In this document: positions 18,386 to 26,548 of the stretch, piece after piece
Numbering within the stretch: position 1 is the stretch's first letter
Layout of the letters: the number at the start of each line of letters is the position of its first letter
Assembly (NCBI RefSeq): GCF_031882575.1
Contig: NZ_CP134772.1
Coordinates: 5,863,001 to 5,927,000, forward strand
Length of the DNA stretch: 64,000 nucleotides
Direction: 5' to 3'
From: Pseudomonas sp. VD-NE ins
Lineage (GTDB): Bacteria; Pseudomonadota; Gammaproteobacteria; Pseudomonadales; Pseudomonadaceae
Program-made: the position numbers and the translations under genes
The notes under the pieces: generated by a model
What the model saw: the letters and a program-made list of their open reading frames with translations, nothing else
Told to the model about the DNA's origin: nothing
Database searches by the model: none

Positions 18386-19258
18386 ATGAGTGAGCAAACG
18401 CCGTACATCTTCGACGCCACGACGGCCGATTTCGACCAGTCGGTGATCGAGGCCTCTTTCAACAAACCGGTGCTGGTGGATTTCTGGGCCGAATGGTGTG
18501 CGCCGTGCAAGGCGTTGATGCCGATGCTGCAGGGCATTGCCGAGAGTTATCAGGGCGAGTTGCTGCTGGCCAAGGTCAACTGCGACATCGAGCAGGACAT
18601 CGTCGCCCGCTTTGGTATTCGCAGCCTGCCGACCGTGGTGCTGTTCAAGGACGGTCAACCGGTCGACGGCTTTGCCGGTGCACAACCGGAATCCGCCGTG
18701 CGCGCCTTGCTTGAGCCGCATGTGCAAATGCCACCGCCGGCCGCCACCGATCCGTTCGAACAGGCTCAAGCGTTGTTCGATGACGGCCGTTACGCCGATG
18801 CCGAAGCAGCGCTGGTGGTGATGCTCACTGAGGACAACACAAACGCCAAGGCACTGATCCTCTACGCGCGTTGCCTGACTGAGCGCGGCGAACTGGATGA
18901 AGCGCAAACCGTGCTGGATGCGGTCAAGAGTGATGAGCACAAGGCTGCACTGGCCGGAGCCAAGGCGCAGATCAAGTTCCTCGGTCTGGCTCGCGACCTG
19001 CCGGATGCCGCTGATTTGAAAGCGCGCCTGGCGAAAGATCCACAGGACGACGAAGCGGTGTATCAACTCGCGATCCAGCAACTGGCTCGTCAGCAGTACG
19101 AAGCGGCGCTGGAGGCGATGCTCAAGCTGTTTATCCGCAACCGCAACTATGGCGAAGGTCTGCCGCACAAGACCTTGCTGCAGGTGTTCGAGCTGCTGGG
19201 CAATGATCATCCGTTGGTGACGATGTACCGCCGCAAGATGTTTGCTGCGCTTTATTAA
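18386..19258 (+). CDS. cnoX: Thioredoxin-TPR chaperedoxin, CnoX/YbbN-like
   Basis: 290 residues. The N-terminal thioredoxin domain (1-110) has an intact W37-C-A-P-C41 active site and the cis-proline SLPTVVLF. The C-terminal half has TPR-like repeats (AQALFDDGRYADAEAALVVM, YARCLTERGELDEAQTVLDA). CnoX proteins hold unfolded clients and hand them to GroEL or DnaK. E. coli CnoX lacks the active cysteine pair, whereas this one keeps both, so it should also be redox-active. I chose the ATG at 18386 because it starts the conserved N-terminus. Confidence 0.92.
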   Translation: MSEQTPYIFDATTADFDQSVIEASFNKPVLVDFWAEWCAPCKALMPMLQGIAESYQGELLLAKVNCDIEQDIVARFGIRSLPTVVLFKDGQPVDGFAGAQPESAVRALLEPHVQMPPPAATDPFEQAQALFDDGRYADAEAALVVMLTEDNTNAKALILYARCLTERGELDEAQTVLDAVKSDEHKAALAGAKAQIKFLGLARDLPDAADLKARLAKDPQDDEAVYQLAIQQLARQQYEAALEAMLKLFIRNRNYGEGLPHKTLLQVFELLGNDHPLVTMYRRKMFAALY

Positions 19259-19261
19259 GAT

Positions 19262-19342
19262 CAAAAGATCGCAGCCTGCGGCAGCTCCTACATTGGGATC
19301 GTGTACACCCTTGTAGGAGCTGCCGCAGGCTGCGATCTTTTG
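19262..19342. repeat. Paired REP element, GTAGGAGCTGCCGCAGGCTGCGATC class
   Basis: Inverted arms CAAAAGATCGCAGCCTGCGG... and complement, about 30 bp each, with a 21-bp centre. It occupies the gap between the convergent stops of cnoX and the hypothetical gene at 19347, and probably acts as their shared 3' hairpin. Confidence 0.88.
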
Positions 19343-19346
19343 CGGT

Positions 19347-19706
19347 TCATTCGATCCAGCTGTAGAGCGGCGTATCCCCGCCACTCACCACTTTCACGTC
19401 CGAACTGTGGCGCAAGCGCACCAACAAGCGCTTGCCCGCCGCCGCGCTGCCGGTCAAGCCTTCCAGTTGATCAAGCAGATCCGGCCCGCTGAGTTGCCCG
19501 GCCTTGCGCAACAGATCCTTGGCCAGTTGCCACAAGGCATCGTCCTGATTCAGCGGTTTCGTCGCTGGGGCTGATGCAACCGCCTCAGATTGAGCGACCG
19601 GCGCCTGCCCATTCAGCGCTGAACCGAGCTTCGCCCAGTCGTTGTCATCCAACTCTACCGTCAAGTCCACCGGCACATCGCCGACGGTTCCGCGTATCCG
19701 CAACAT
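19347..19706 (-). CDS. Conserved small hypothetical protein
   Basis: 119 residues, not recognised. The N-terminus MLRIRGTVGDVPVDLTVELDDNDWAKL looks like a small beta unit. A disordered Ala/Pro-rich linker (about 34-50) follows, then a helical segment (DDALWQLAKDLLRKAGQLSGPDLLDQLEGL) and a basic beta end (GKRLLVRLRHSSDVKVV). No signal peptide or membrane segment. Codon usage matches its neighbours, so I consider it a real gene. It stands alone, convergent with cnoX and divergent from the DUF2796 gene. Confidence 0.7.
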   Translation of the reverse strand: MLRIRGTVGDVPVDLTVELDDNDWAKLGSALNGQAPVAQSEAVASAPATKPLNQDDALWQLAKDLLRKAGQLSGPDLLDQLEGLTGSAAAGKRLLVRLRHSSDVKVVSGGDTPLYSWIE

Positions 19707-19792
19707 TGAGTTCGCTCCCGCACATTTCTGACCTGCATGCTCCCACGGGACTTGTGCAACGCCAAGCGCACGGGCAAACTCTGCGCACTTTC

Positions 19793-19810
19793 GTTATAAG
19801 ATTACATAAC
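19793..19810. promoter_or_regulatory. Inverted repeat in the zinc-operon promoter (candidate operator)
   Basis: GTTAT and ATAAC form an inverted pair (GTTATAAGATTACATAAC) 31 bp before the DUF2796 start, overlapping a TATAAG -10-like hexamer. The half-sites match those of zinc uptake regulator (Zur) boxes, but the spacing (8 bp between arms) is longer than the 3 bp of the classical GTTATANTATAAC site. I treat Zur binding as possible rather than shown. Confidence 0.3.
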
Positions 19811-19841
19811 AAACTCTTCACTTTACTTCCCGGAGACCGCC

Positions 19842-20435
19842 ATGCGTCGTCTGCTGCTCGCTTTGCCGTTTGCCCTGTTGCCGCTGGCCATCGCCCACGC
19901 TGCCGATGAGCACGATCACGACCATGAACACGGCAGCCTTGGCGCGCACGAACATGGCGTCGGTCGACTGAACGCCGCGCTGGATGGTCAGACCCTGGAG
20001 CTGGAGCTGGAAAGCCCGGCGATGAACCTCGTCGGTTTCGAACACGTCGCCACCAGCGATGCCGACAAGGCCAAAGTCGCTGCCGCCCGCGCACAACTGG
20101 AAAAACCGCTGGCTCTGTTCAGCCTGCCGTCTGCTGCCGGTTGCAAAGTCGTCAGCCAGGAACTGGAAAGCCCGTTGTTCGACGACAAGCCGGATGCAGA
20201 CGACCATGACGCAGATGAAGCGGACAAGGACGGTCACGAGCATCACCATGACCACAGCGAAATCCATGCGCATTACCAATTCAGCTGTGCCACGCCGGGC
20301 GCGCTGAAGACGCTGGATCTGACGAACGTCTTCAAGACCTTCCCGGCAACGCAGAAAATTCAGGTACAACTGATCAGCGCCAGCGGCCAGCAAGGCACCG
20401 AAGTGACGGCCAAGGCTGCCTCGCTGAAATTCTAA
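19842..20435 (+). CDS. DUF2796 (ZrgA-like) histidine-rich periplasmic protein
   Basis: 197 residues: signal peptide (MRRLLLALPFALLPLAIAHA), then two His/Asp-rich clusters (DEHDHDHEHGSLGAHEHG at ~22-39 and DGHEHHHDHSEIHAH at ~142-156) that should bind zinc. Between them is the domain GVGRLNAALDGQTLELELESPAMNLVGFEH typical of DUF2796. Such proteins scavenge or deliver zinc in the periplasm under shortage. It heads a four-gene run with an ABC ATPase, an FtsX-like permease and a DUF3299 protein. The P. aeruginosa counterpart (PA4063-PA4066) is, to my knowledge, induced by zinc depletion. Confidence 0.88.
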   Translation: MRRLLLALPFALLPLAIAHAADEHDHDHEHGSLGAHEHGVGRLNAALDGQTLELELESPAMNLVGFEHVATSDADKAKVAAARAQLEKPLALFSLPSAAGCKVVSQELESPLFDDKPDADDHDADEADKDGHEHHHDHSEIHAHYQFSCATPGALKTLDLTNVFKTFPATQKIQVQLISASGQQGTEVTAKAASLKF

Positions 20436-20450
20436 GCCTCACCGAAATAC

Positions 20451-20546
20451 CCTTGTGGGAGCGAGCTTGCTCGCGAATGCGATTCGTCAGGCGCCTCTGG
20501 ATTGACTGATCTACCGCTTTCGCGAGCAAGCTCGCTCCCACAGGGG
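20451..20546. repeat. Paired REP element inside the zinc operon, GAGCGAGCTTGCTCGCGA class
   Basis: Inverted arms CTTGTGGGAGCGAGCTTGCT and complement are separated by about 40 bp. It lies between the first and second gene of the DUF2796-ABC operon and could dampen readthrough or set different mRNA stability for the two parts. Confidence 0.88.
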
Positions 20547-20575
20547 TTATGTGTTCACCTCATGAAACTGGTGCC

Positions 20576-21286
20576 ATGACCCAAGCACTCATCGAACTGT
20601 CCGACCTGGGCTTCAACTGGCCCGGTCATCCGCCGCTGCTGGACATCCCGGCGTTTCGTCTGGAAGCCGGCGAAACCCTGTTCCTCAAAGGCCCCAGCGG
20701 CAGCGGCAAGACCACCCTGCTCGGCCTGCTCGGCGGCGTGCAGAAACCCGGTCGCGGCAGCATTCGCCTGCTCGGCCAGGAACTCACCGAACTCTCCGCC
20801 GGCGCCCGCGACACGTTCCGTGTCGATCACACCGGCTACATCTTCCAGCAGTTCAACCTGCTGCCATTTCTCTCGGTGCGCGAGAATGTCGAGCTGCCCT
20901 GTCACTTCTCGAAACTGCGTGCGCAACGGGCGAAACAGCGCCACGGCAGCGTTGATCAAGCCGCCGCGACCCTGCTCGCCCACTTGGGCTTGAAAGATGA
21001 AAGCATCCTCAGTCGTCGTGCTGATTCACTGTCGATCGGCCAACAGCAACGGGTTGCCGCCGCACGCGCATTGATTGGTCAGCCTGAGCTGGTGATCGCC
21101 GACGAACCAACCTCGGCACTGGATTACGACGCCCGGGAAAACTTCATTCGCCTGCTGTTCGCCGAATGCCGCGAGGCCGGTTCCAGTCTGCTGTTCGTCA
21201 GCCACGACCAGAGCTTGGCGCCGCTGTTCGACCGTCACCTGTCCCTGGCCGAACTCAATCGCGCCGCCACGTCTGCCGAGGTCTGA
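20576..21286 (+). CDS. ABC transporter ATP-binding protein (LolD/MacB type)
   Basis: 236 residues. Walker A GPSGSGKTT at 39-47, Q-loop YIFQQFNLLPFLSVRENVELP, signature SIGQQQRVAAARAL and Walker B LVIADEPTSALD are all intact. It pairs with the permease starting one base after its stop. The family moves lipoproteins or other envelope substrates rather than importing ions. In this operon it probably serves a zinc-limitation response whose substrate is not known. I chose the ATG at 20576; the reading from 20549 begins inside the REP region. Confidence 0.92.
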   Translation: MTQALIELSDLGFNWPGHPPLLDIPAFRLEAGETLFLKGPSGSGKTTLLGLLGGVQKPGRGSIRLLGQELTELSAGARDTFRVDHTGYIFQQFNLLPFLSVRENVELPCHFSKLRAQRAKQRHGSVDQAAATLLAHLGLKDESILSRRADSLSIGQQQRVAAARALIGQPELVIADEPTSALDYDARENFIRLLFAECREAGSSLLFVSHDQSLAPLFDRHLSLAELNRAATSAEV

Positions 21287-21287
21287 G

Positions 21288-22553
21288 ATGTATCTGTTTC
21301 GTCTGGCCATGGCCAGCCTGGCCAACCGCCGCTTCACTGCTTTGCTCACGGCTTTTGCCATCGCCCTCTCGGTGTGCCTGTTGCTCGCCGTTGAACGGGT
21401 GCGCACCGAGGCCAAAGCCAGTTTCGCCAGCACCATCAGTGGCACCGACCTGATCGTTGGCGCCCGTTCCGGCTCGGTAAATCTGCTGCTGTACTCGGTG
21501 TTCCGTATCGGCAACGCCACCAACAATATCCGCTGGGACAGCTTCGAACACTTCGCCAGCAACCCGAAAGTGAAGTGGGCGATCCCGATGTCCCTCGGCG
21601 ATTCCCATCGCGGCTACCGAGTGATGGGTACGACCGAAGCCTATTTCGAGCATTACCAGTACGGTCGCCAGCAGCATCTGGAGCTGGCTGACGGTCGCGC
21701 GTTCGCGACTGATCCGTTTGAAGTGGTGCTCGGCGCTGAAGTGGCCGATGCGCTGCATTACAAACTCGGCGACCAACTGGTGCTGGCCCACGGCGTGGCG
21801 GCGATCAGTCTGGTCAAGCACGACGACAAACCGTTCACCGTGGTCGGTATTCTCAAGCGCACCGGCACGCCGGTCGATCGCACGCTGCACATCAGCCTCG
21901 GCGGCATGGAGGCGATTCACATCGACTGGCGCAACGGCGTGCCGGCGCGCGGCAATGGGCGGATCACGGCAGATCAGGCGCGCAACATGGACCTGACGCC
22001 GCAAGCGATCACCGCGTTCATGCTCGGCCTCAACAGCAAGATTTCCACGTTTGCGCTGCAACGCGAGATCAACGAATTCCGTGGCGAGCCGATGTTGGCG
22101 ATCCTGCCGGGCGTGGCCTTGCAGGAGTTGTGGAGCCTGATGAGCACCGCCGAAAAAGCGCTGTTCGTGGTCTCGCTGTTTGTGGTGCTGACCGGATTGA
22201 TCGGCATGCTCACGGCGATTCTCACCAGCCTTAACGAGCGGCGCCGCGAGATGGCGATTCTACGTTCGGTCGGCGCGCGGCCGTGGCACATCGCGAGTCT
22301 GCTGGTGCTCGAGGCGTTTGCACTGGCGCTGACAGGCGTGATTGCCGGGGTGGCATTGCTGTACATCGGCATTGCCGCCGCACAGGGTTATGTGCAGGCC
22401 AATTATGGTTTGTATCTGCCGCTGGCGTGGCCGAGCGAGTATGAATGGACGCTGCTCGGTGGCATTCTGGCGGCCGCGCTGCTGATGGGCAGCGTGCCGG
22501 CCTGGCGCGCTTATCGCCAATCCCTGGCCGATGGCCTGTCGATCCGTTTATGA
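21288..22553 (+). CDS. FtsX/MacB-like ABC transporter permease
   Basis: 421 residues. One N-terminal membrane helix (about 18-36, FTALLTAFAIALSVCLLLAV) is followed by a large periplasmic domain. Three C-terminal helices (about 285-305, 330-355, 385-405) close the protein, with GLIGMLTAILTSLNERRREMAILRSVGA, the FtsX-domain signature. Such permeases work mechanically rather than as channels. The gene is one base from the ATPase gene and overlaps or abuts the DUF3299 gene. Confidence 0.92.
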   Translation: MYLFRLAMASLANRRFTALLTAFAIALSVCLLLAVERVRTEAKASFASTISGTDLIVGARSGSVNLLLYSVFRIGNATNNIRWDSFEHFASNPKVKWAIPMSLGDSHRGYRVMGTTEAYFEHYQYGRQQHLELADGRAFATDPFEVVLGAEVADALHYKLGDQLVLAHGVAAISLVKHDDKPFTVVGILKRTGTPVDRTLHISLGGMEAIHIDWRNGVPARGNGRITADQARNMDLTPQAITAFMLGLNSKISTFALQREINEFRGEPMLAILPGVALQELWSLMSTAEKALFVVSLFVVLTGLIGMLTAILTSLNERRREMAILRSVGARPWHIASLLVLEAFALALTGVIAGVALLYIGIAAAQGYVQANYGLYLPLAWPSEYEWTLLGGILAAALLMGSVPAWRAYRQSLADGLSIRL

Positions 22554-22564
22554 GGATGTTCACC

Positions 22565-23083
22565 ATGCCCCGCGCTGCACTCGCGCTGCTGTTGTTGATC
22601 GCCCTGCCCGTCTGGGCAGCGGCGCCGAAAGACCTGACGTGGTCGGAAATGATCCCGCCGGACGCCGCGCCGGAAGTGCCGAACATGACCCCGCTGCACG
22701 ACATGTCGAAGATGAGTGATGCGCTGTCTGCCGAGTCGGCGCCAGCCGCCAAGCAGGACCTGCCGAATGCGCCGGTGGTGCAATCACTCGACGGTCAGAA
22801 CATTCGTTTGCCGGGCTACATCGTGCCGCTGGAAGTCAATGAAGAGGGACGCACCACCGACTTTTTGCTGGTGCCGTATTTCGGCGCCTGCATTCACGTG
22901 CCGCCACCGCCGTCGAACCAGATCGTGCATGTGAAAAGCGAGTTGGGCGTGAAGCTGGATGAGCTGTATCAGCCGTACTGGGTCGAGGGGCCGTTGCAGG
23001 TCAAAGCGTCGAGCAGCGAACTGGCGGATGCCGGGTATCAGATGGATGCGGACAAGATTTATGTGTATGAGTTGCCGGAGTAA
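22565..23083 (+). CDS. DUF3299 secreted protein
   Basis: 172 residues: signal peptide (MPRALLALLL-type, ending PVWAAAPK), a linker rich in Pro/Met, then the DUF3299 core IRLPGYIVPLE, LLVPYFGACIHVPPPPSNQIVHV. The conserved Cys and His in YFGACIHVPPPP could bind metal. It is the last gene of the zinc-response operon. In-frame ATGs at 22550 (4-bp overlap with the permease) and 22556 are alternatives. I chose 22565 because GAGGA lies 8 bases upstream and the signal peptide is then standard. Confidence 0.87.
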   Translation: MPRAALALLLLIALPVWAAAPKDLTWSEMIPPDAAPEVPNMTPLHDMSKMSDALSAESAPAAKQDLPNAPVVQSLDGQNIRLPGYIVPLEVNEEGRTTDFLLVPYFGACIHVPPPPSNQIVHVKSELGVKLDELYQPYWVEGPLQVKASSSELADAGYQMDADKIYVYELPE

Positions 23084-23110
23084 TTCCCGGTAATTTTATG
23101 CTGTCTGTAA

Positions 23111-23214
23111 GGGCCCCATCGCTGGCAAGCCAGCTCCCACAGTGATTGAGTCGTTCACAAATTTTGTGATCACCAACAAAACCTGTGGGAGCTGGCTTGC
23201 CAGCGATGGGGCCC
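23111..23214. repeat. Paired REP element, CTGGCTTGCCAGCGATGGGGCCC class
   Basis: Inverted arms beginning GGGCCCCATCGCTGGCAAGC and ending with the complement are about 32 bp each and nearly perfect. It separates the zinc operon from ompW and probably closes the DUF3299 transcript. Confidence 0.9.
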
Positions 23215-23252
23215 GCAAAGCTCCCACAGAAATCTGCCCCTTCACTGTTTCA

Positions 23253-23266
23253 TTGAGCTGAGTCAA
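23253..23266 (+). promoter_or_regulatory. Candidate ANR/FNR box upstream of ompW/oprG
   Basis: TTGAG-CTGA-GTCAA matches the ANR/FNR consensus TTGAT-N4-ATCAA in 8 of 10 positions. Thirty bases downstream (centre to -10) is TACCAT at 23289-23294, so the box would be centred near -41.5, the class II activator position. P. aeruginosa oprG is, as I recall, induced without oxygen through ANR, which agrees. Confidence 0.5.
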
Positions 23267-23332
23267 AAGACCGTATCAGTTGGCTTCGTACCATAGGGCA
23301 TCAGACATTTCCAACGTCCTTTCGGAGCCCCC

Positions 23333-24031
23333 ATGAACAAGTCCTTGCTCAGCGCTTCGCTGTTTGCCCTCGCGCTCGCAGCCCCGCTCGCCCACGCCCA
23401 CGAAGCCGGTGACATTCTCATCCGCGCCGGCGCAATCACCGTCAACCCGAAGGCCGACAGCTCCAGCGTCAAGGTCGATCAGGGTCCGTTGAGCGGCACC
23501 AATCTGGGCGGCAAGGCGACCATGAGCAGCGACACCCAACTGGGTCTGAACTTCGCTTACATGCTGACCGATCACGTCGGCCTCGAGTTGCTCGCGGCGA
23601 CGCCATTCGAGCATGACGTCAAACTCAAGGGCACTGCCCTGCCAGCGGCCAACGGCAAGCTCGGCACCCTGAAACACCTGCCGCCAACCCTCAGCGTCGT
23701 CTACTACCCGCTGGACTCGAAGTCGCCGTTCCAGCCGTATGTCGGTGGTGGTATCAACTACACCTGGATCTATGACGAGCACGTCGGCAGCGAAGCCAGC
23801 GCCAACGGTTTCAGCAACTTCAAGGCGAAAAACTCCTGGGGTCTGGCCTGGCAGGTCGGCGCAGACTACATGCTGACCGACAACATCATGCTCAACGCCC
23901 AAGTGCGTTACATCGACATCGACACTCGCGCCACCGTCGAGAACAACGCCGTTGCGCCGGGCACTCGCGCACGGGTCAACGTCGATGTGGATCCGTTCAT
24001 CTACATGGTCGGTTTGGGCTATAAGTTCTAA
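23333..24031 (+). CDS. oprG: OmpW-family outer-membrane protein (OprG)
   Basis: 232 residues: signal peptide MNKSLLSASLFALALAAPLAHA, then an eight-stranded barrel pattern ending in the outer-membrane signature YMVGLGYKF (C-terminal Phe). It shows the OmpW features AGDILIRAGAITVNP and LLAATPFEHDVKLKG. OprG/OmpW barrels let small hydrophobic or amino-acid-like molecules cross the outer membrane. GGAG precedes the ATG at good spacing. A candidate ANR box lies 67 bp before the start. Confidence 0.95.
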   Translation: MNKSLLSASLFALALAAPLAHAHEAGDILIRAGAITVNPKADSSSVKVDQGPLSGTNLGGKATMSSDTQLGLNFAYMLTDHVGLELLAATPFEHDVKLKGTALPAANGKLGTLKHLPPTLSVVYYPLDSKSPFQPYVGGGINYTWIYDEHVGSEASANGFSNFKAKNSWGLAWQVGADYMLTDNIMLNAQVRYIDIDTRATVENNAVAPGTRARVNVDVDPFIYMVGLGYKF

Positions 24032-24165
24032 GTCGATTGCCCGAACGTTCACGTGGTGGTGGATGAGGCTTGGTGGTGAGCAGGCATAGAACTGACGGCG
24101 ACCGTACGCAGTTGATCGGGGGATAACATCCCCTTGCCACAGGAGTAGCGACATATTCCGGCCGT

Positions 24166-24197
24166 GAAAAAGGCGCCTGTCAAAGGGCGCCTTTTTC
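24166..24197 (+). terminator. Rho-independent terminator after ompW/oprG
   Basis: GAAAAAGGCGCC-TGTCAAAG-GGCGCCTTTTTC: a perfect 12-bp stem followed by T residues, 134 bp after the oprG stop. The bases between (24032-24165) hold no gene or other signal I can name. Confidence 0.8.
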
Positions 24198-24233
24198 ATG
24201 TCTGCCTGGAATGCGTGGTGAGTTTGAGATCTA

Positions 24234-24410
24234 TCCCCCTCACCCCAGCCCTCTCCCTCAGGGAGAGGGGGAAAGGGAGCCGATTTGGGTATTCTTCAAA
24301 ACCTGAGTTCGACTCGGTATTTCACGTCGGCGCATTTCTCACAAACGCTACGGTCAGTCCCCTCTCCCTCTGGGAGAGGGCTAGGCGGGCGGCGTTCCGA
24401 TGAGGGGCTC
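24234..24410. repeat. Dispersed CCCTCACCCCAGCCCTCTCCC element, copy 1
   Basis: Begins CCCCCTCACCCCAGCCCTCT with a short hairpin (CCCTCTCCC/GGGAGAGGG), contains CCTGAGTTCGACTCGGTA in the middle, and ends near CCCTCTCCCTCTGGGAGAGG. The same outline occurs in reverse orientation at 33166-33332. The right end of this copy is damaged (CTAGGCGGGCGGCGTTCCGA instead of CTGGGGTGAGGG). With the terminator at 24166 it fills the 382-bp gap between oprG and the epimerase gene. Confidence 0.75.
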
Positions 24411-24413
24411 TTT

Positions 24414-25346
24414 TCAGGAGCGCCCCAACAACCGCGCCAACCCCACGCTCATCGCCGTCTGCTGCGGCAGCTTGAAGCGCTCCAGCAAGCGAGCGTTGTT
24501 GGCCCGCGAATGCCGGATGTCGCCGGAACGCGCCGGCCCATAACTGATCGGCGGCAGTTCACCGACCACCGCTTGCAGCGCTTCAAGCATCTGCTTGAGG
24601 CTCATCGACTGATTCCAGCCAACGTTCACCGCACCGACGTCCACCTCAGGCTTTTCGATCCCCTGCACCAGCAGATCGACCAGATCTTCGACGTAGAGGA
24701 AATCACGCGTCTGCTCACCGTCGCCAAACACAGTAATCGGCAAGCCTTTCTGCGCGCGTTCGCTGAAGATGCTGATCACCCCGGAATACGGCGAGGACGG
24801 ATCCTGACGCGGGCCGAAAATGTTGAAGAAGCGGAAAATCACCGGTTCCAGACCATGCTGGCGGCGATAGAAATCGAAATAGTGTTCGCCCGCCAGTTTG
24901 TCCGAGGCATAAGGCGTCAACGGAGCCTTGGGCGTGTCTTCATCGATCGAAGCGCCCTCGCCGTTGTTGCCGTACACCGCCGCACTGGAGGCATACAACA
25001 CACGTTTGACGCCGGCCAGACGCATGGCTTCGCAGACATTCAGTGTGCCGATGAAGTTGCTCTGGTGAGTCTTCACCGGATCGTCCACCGAAGCCTGCAC
25101 CGACGCCACGGCCGCCAGGTGAGCGACGGCGCTGCAGCCTTGCATGGCCTTGGCCACCAGCGCCGCATCGGCGACATCGCCGACAATCAGCTCAACCTTC
25201 GGGTTATCCAGCGGCAGGTTGCTGCGCTTGCCGGTCGACAAATCATCGAGGATGCGCACCGAATGCCCCTTGGCGAGCAAGGCGTCGGTGAGGTGCGAGC
25301 CAATGAAGCCGGCTCCGCCGGTGATTAAAACAGTCCCTTCAGCCAT
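24414..25346 (-). CDS. NAD-dependent epimerase/dehydratase (extended SDR)
   Basis: 310 residues. The Rossmann motif TGGAGFIGSH is at ~8-17, catalytic Ser within YASSAAVYG, and YASDKLAGEHY provides the active-site YxxxK. FRFFNIFGPRQ and GDGEQTRDFLYVEDLV are typical of UDP-hexose 4-epimerases or 4,6-dehydratases. It probably acts on a nucleotide sugar for a surface glycan. The exact substrate cannot be read. The ATG at 25346 starts the Rossmann fold properly. The first bases overlap the upstream gene by 8 bp, so the two genes form a pair. Confidence 0.92.
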   Translation of the reverse strand: MAEGTVLITGGAGFIGSHLTDALLAKGHSVRILDDLSTGKRSNLPLDNPKVELIVGDVADAALVAKAMQGCSAVAHLAAVASVQASVDDPVKTHQSNFIGTLNVCEAMRLAGVKRVLYASSAAVYGNNGEGASIDEDTPKAPLTPYASDKLAGEHYFDFYRRQHGLEPVIFRFFNIFGPRQDPSSPYSGVISIFSERAQKGLPITVFGDGEQTRDFLYVEDLVDLLVQGIEKPEVDVGAVNVGWNQSMSLKQMLEALQAVVGELPPISYGPARSGDIRHSRANNARLLERFKLPQQTAMSVGLARLLGRS

Positions 25347-26217
25347 GACGGTAGAACCTATCCAGTAAGCCCGGGAGTGCGGCACGCCAAGCGCGCGGCT
25401 TGATCCCGAAAGTGTGCAGAATTTTTTTGCAGGCCAGCACGGCGTGTTGCGGCTCCTCGGCAGCGTCCGGTCGCGCGGCGTGGGCCTGGGCGGTCGGTGC
25501 TTCGATGGCCAGGGCGTGCAGGCTGCGCGCTTCGGTCAAAATGGCCTGGCCCAGCGCCAGCGGTGTGGTCGCTTCGTGGCCGGCGTAGTGGTAAGTGCCC
25601 CACAGTGGCGCGGCACAGTCGAGTTGCTTGAGCACCGAAATGATCACTCGCGCGGCATCGTCGACCGGCGTCGGGTTGCCACGGCGGTCATCCGCCAACA
25701 GCAATTCGTCCGGTTGCTCGGCACGAGCGAGGAAACGTCCGAGGGTGCCATCCGGGCTGTCATCGAGCAGCCAGCCGAAACGTAGCAGTACGTGCTGCGG
25801 GCAAGTGGCGCGAACGCTTTGCTCGATGCGCCACAACGCTTGACCGCGCAGGCCCAGTGGCACCGGTTCGTCTTTTTCGCTGTACGCCGTGGCACGCGAG
25901 CCATCGAACACCCGATAACTGGAGGGCTGCACGAGGACGATGTTGTGGTGCTGGCACAGTTCGGCCAGACGTTCGATGGCGCGTTCCTGCCCGGCCATAC
26001 GGCTTTCGCTGACAGTTTCGGCCTGGAACCAGTCGAAATAGTAGGCGAGGTTGATCAATGCATCGGGACGGGTGTCGTCGAGCAATTGGGTCAGGCTCGC
26101 GGCATCCCAGCCGTTTTCTGGCGGGCGGGGGGCGAGGAAACCGATGTCTTCCTCCGCACCGAGGCGAATCAGCGCCTGCCCAAGGGCATTTCCGCCGCCC
26201 AGTAACATAAGGCGCAT
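25339..26217 (-). CDS. RmlD-like sugar-nucleotide reductase family protein
   Basis: About 292 residues. The N-terminal dinucleotide-binding MRLMLLGGGNALGQALIRLG and the substrate-side LTQLLDDTRPDALINLAYY resemble dTDP-4-dehydrorhamnose reductase (RmlD). The YxxxK is not canonical: the region reads SSYRVFDGSRATAYSEKDEP, so a Tyr-Lys pair is still conceivable (YSEK). It overlaps the epimerase gene by 8 bp. In-frame ATGs at 26223 and 26217 are both possible. No rhamnose operon is nearby, so function stays open. Confidence 0.82.
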   Translation of the reverse strand: MRLMLLGGGNALGQALIRLGAEEDIGFLAPRPPENGWDAASLTQLLDDTRPDALINLAYYFDWFQAETVSESRMAGQERAIERLAELCQHHNIVLVQPSSYRVFDGSRATAYSEKDEPVPLGLRGQALWRIEQSVRATCPQHVLLRFGWLLDDSPDGTLGRFLARAEQPDELLLADDRRGNPTPVDDAARVIISVLKQLDCAAPLWGTYHYAGHEATTPLALGQAILTEARSLHALAIEAPTAQAHAARPDAAEEPQHAVLACKKILHTFGIKPRAWRAALPGLLDRFYRHG

Positions 26218-26381
26218 TCGCATAGAGTCAGCAGGCCCAGTCTGATTGGAACGATGGCTTTAGCGACGGATCTCGTGGAACCGTCGTCCATAATTGCCGG
26301 AATCGTTGCATTTTGCGGGTTTAGTGCGCAACCGTCATCCGTAAAGTGTACTTCCCAAGGATTTGTGCTGTTGCTATCTGA

Positions 26382-26480
26382 CCTCATCGCTGGCAAGCCA
26401 GCTCCCACAGGGATTGCTGTTGTTCACAGAATATGTAACCGACACTGAACCCTGTGGGAGCTGGCTTGCCAGCGATGAGG
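26382..26480. repeat. Paired REP element, CTGGCTTGCCAGCGATGAGG class
   Basis: Inverted arms CCTCATCGCTGGCAAGCCAG and complement flank about 42 bp. It occupies the right half of the ~325-bp gap before lhr. Bases 26224-26381 of that gap must contain the promoter of the SDR pair, but I can name no motif in them. Confidence 0.9.
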
Positions 26481-26548
26481 CCCTATCAGACAGCCGGGAT
26501 CCCCAGCGGTACTTGCATCTTCCCATCCGCGCCCGCATAACTTAAGCC

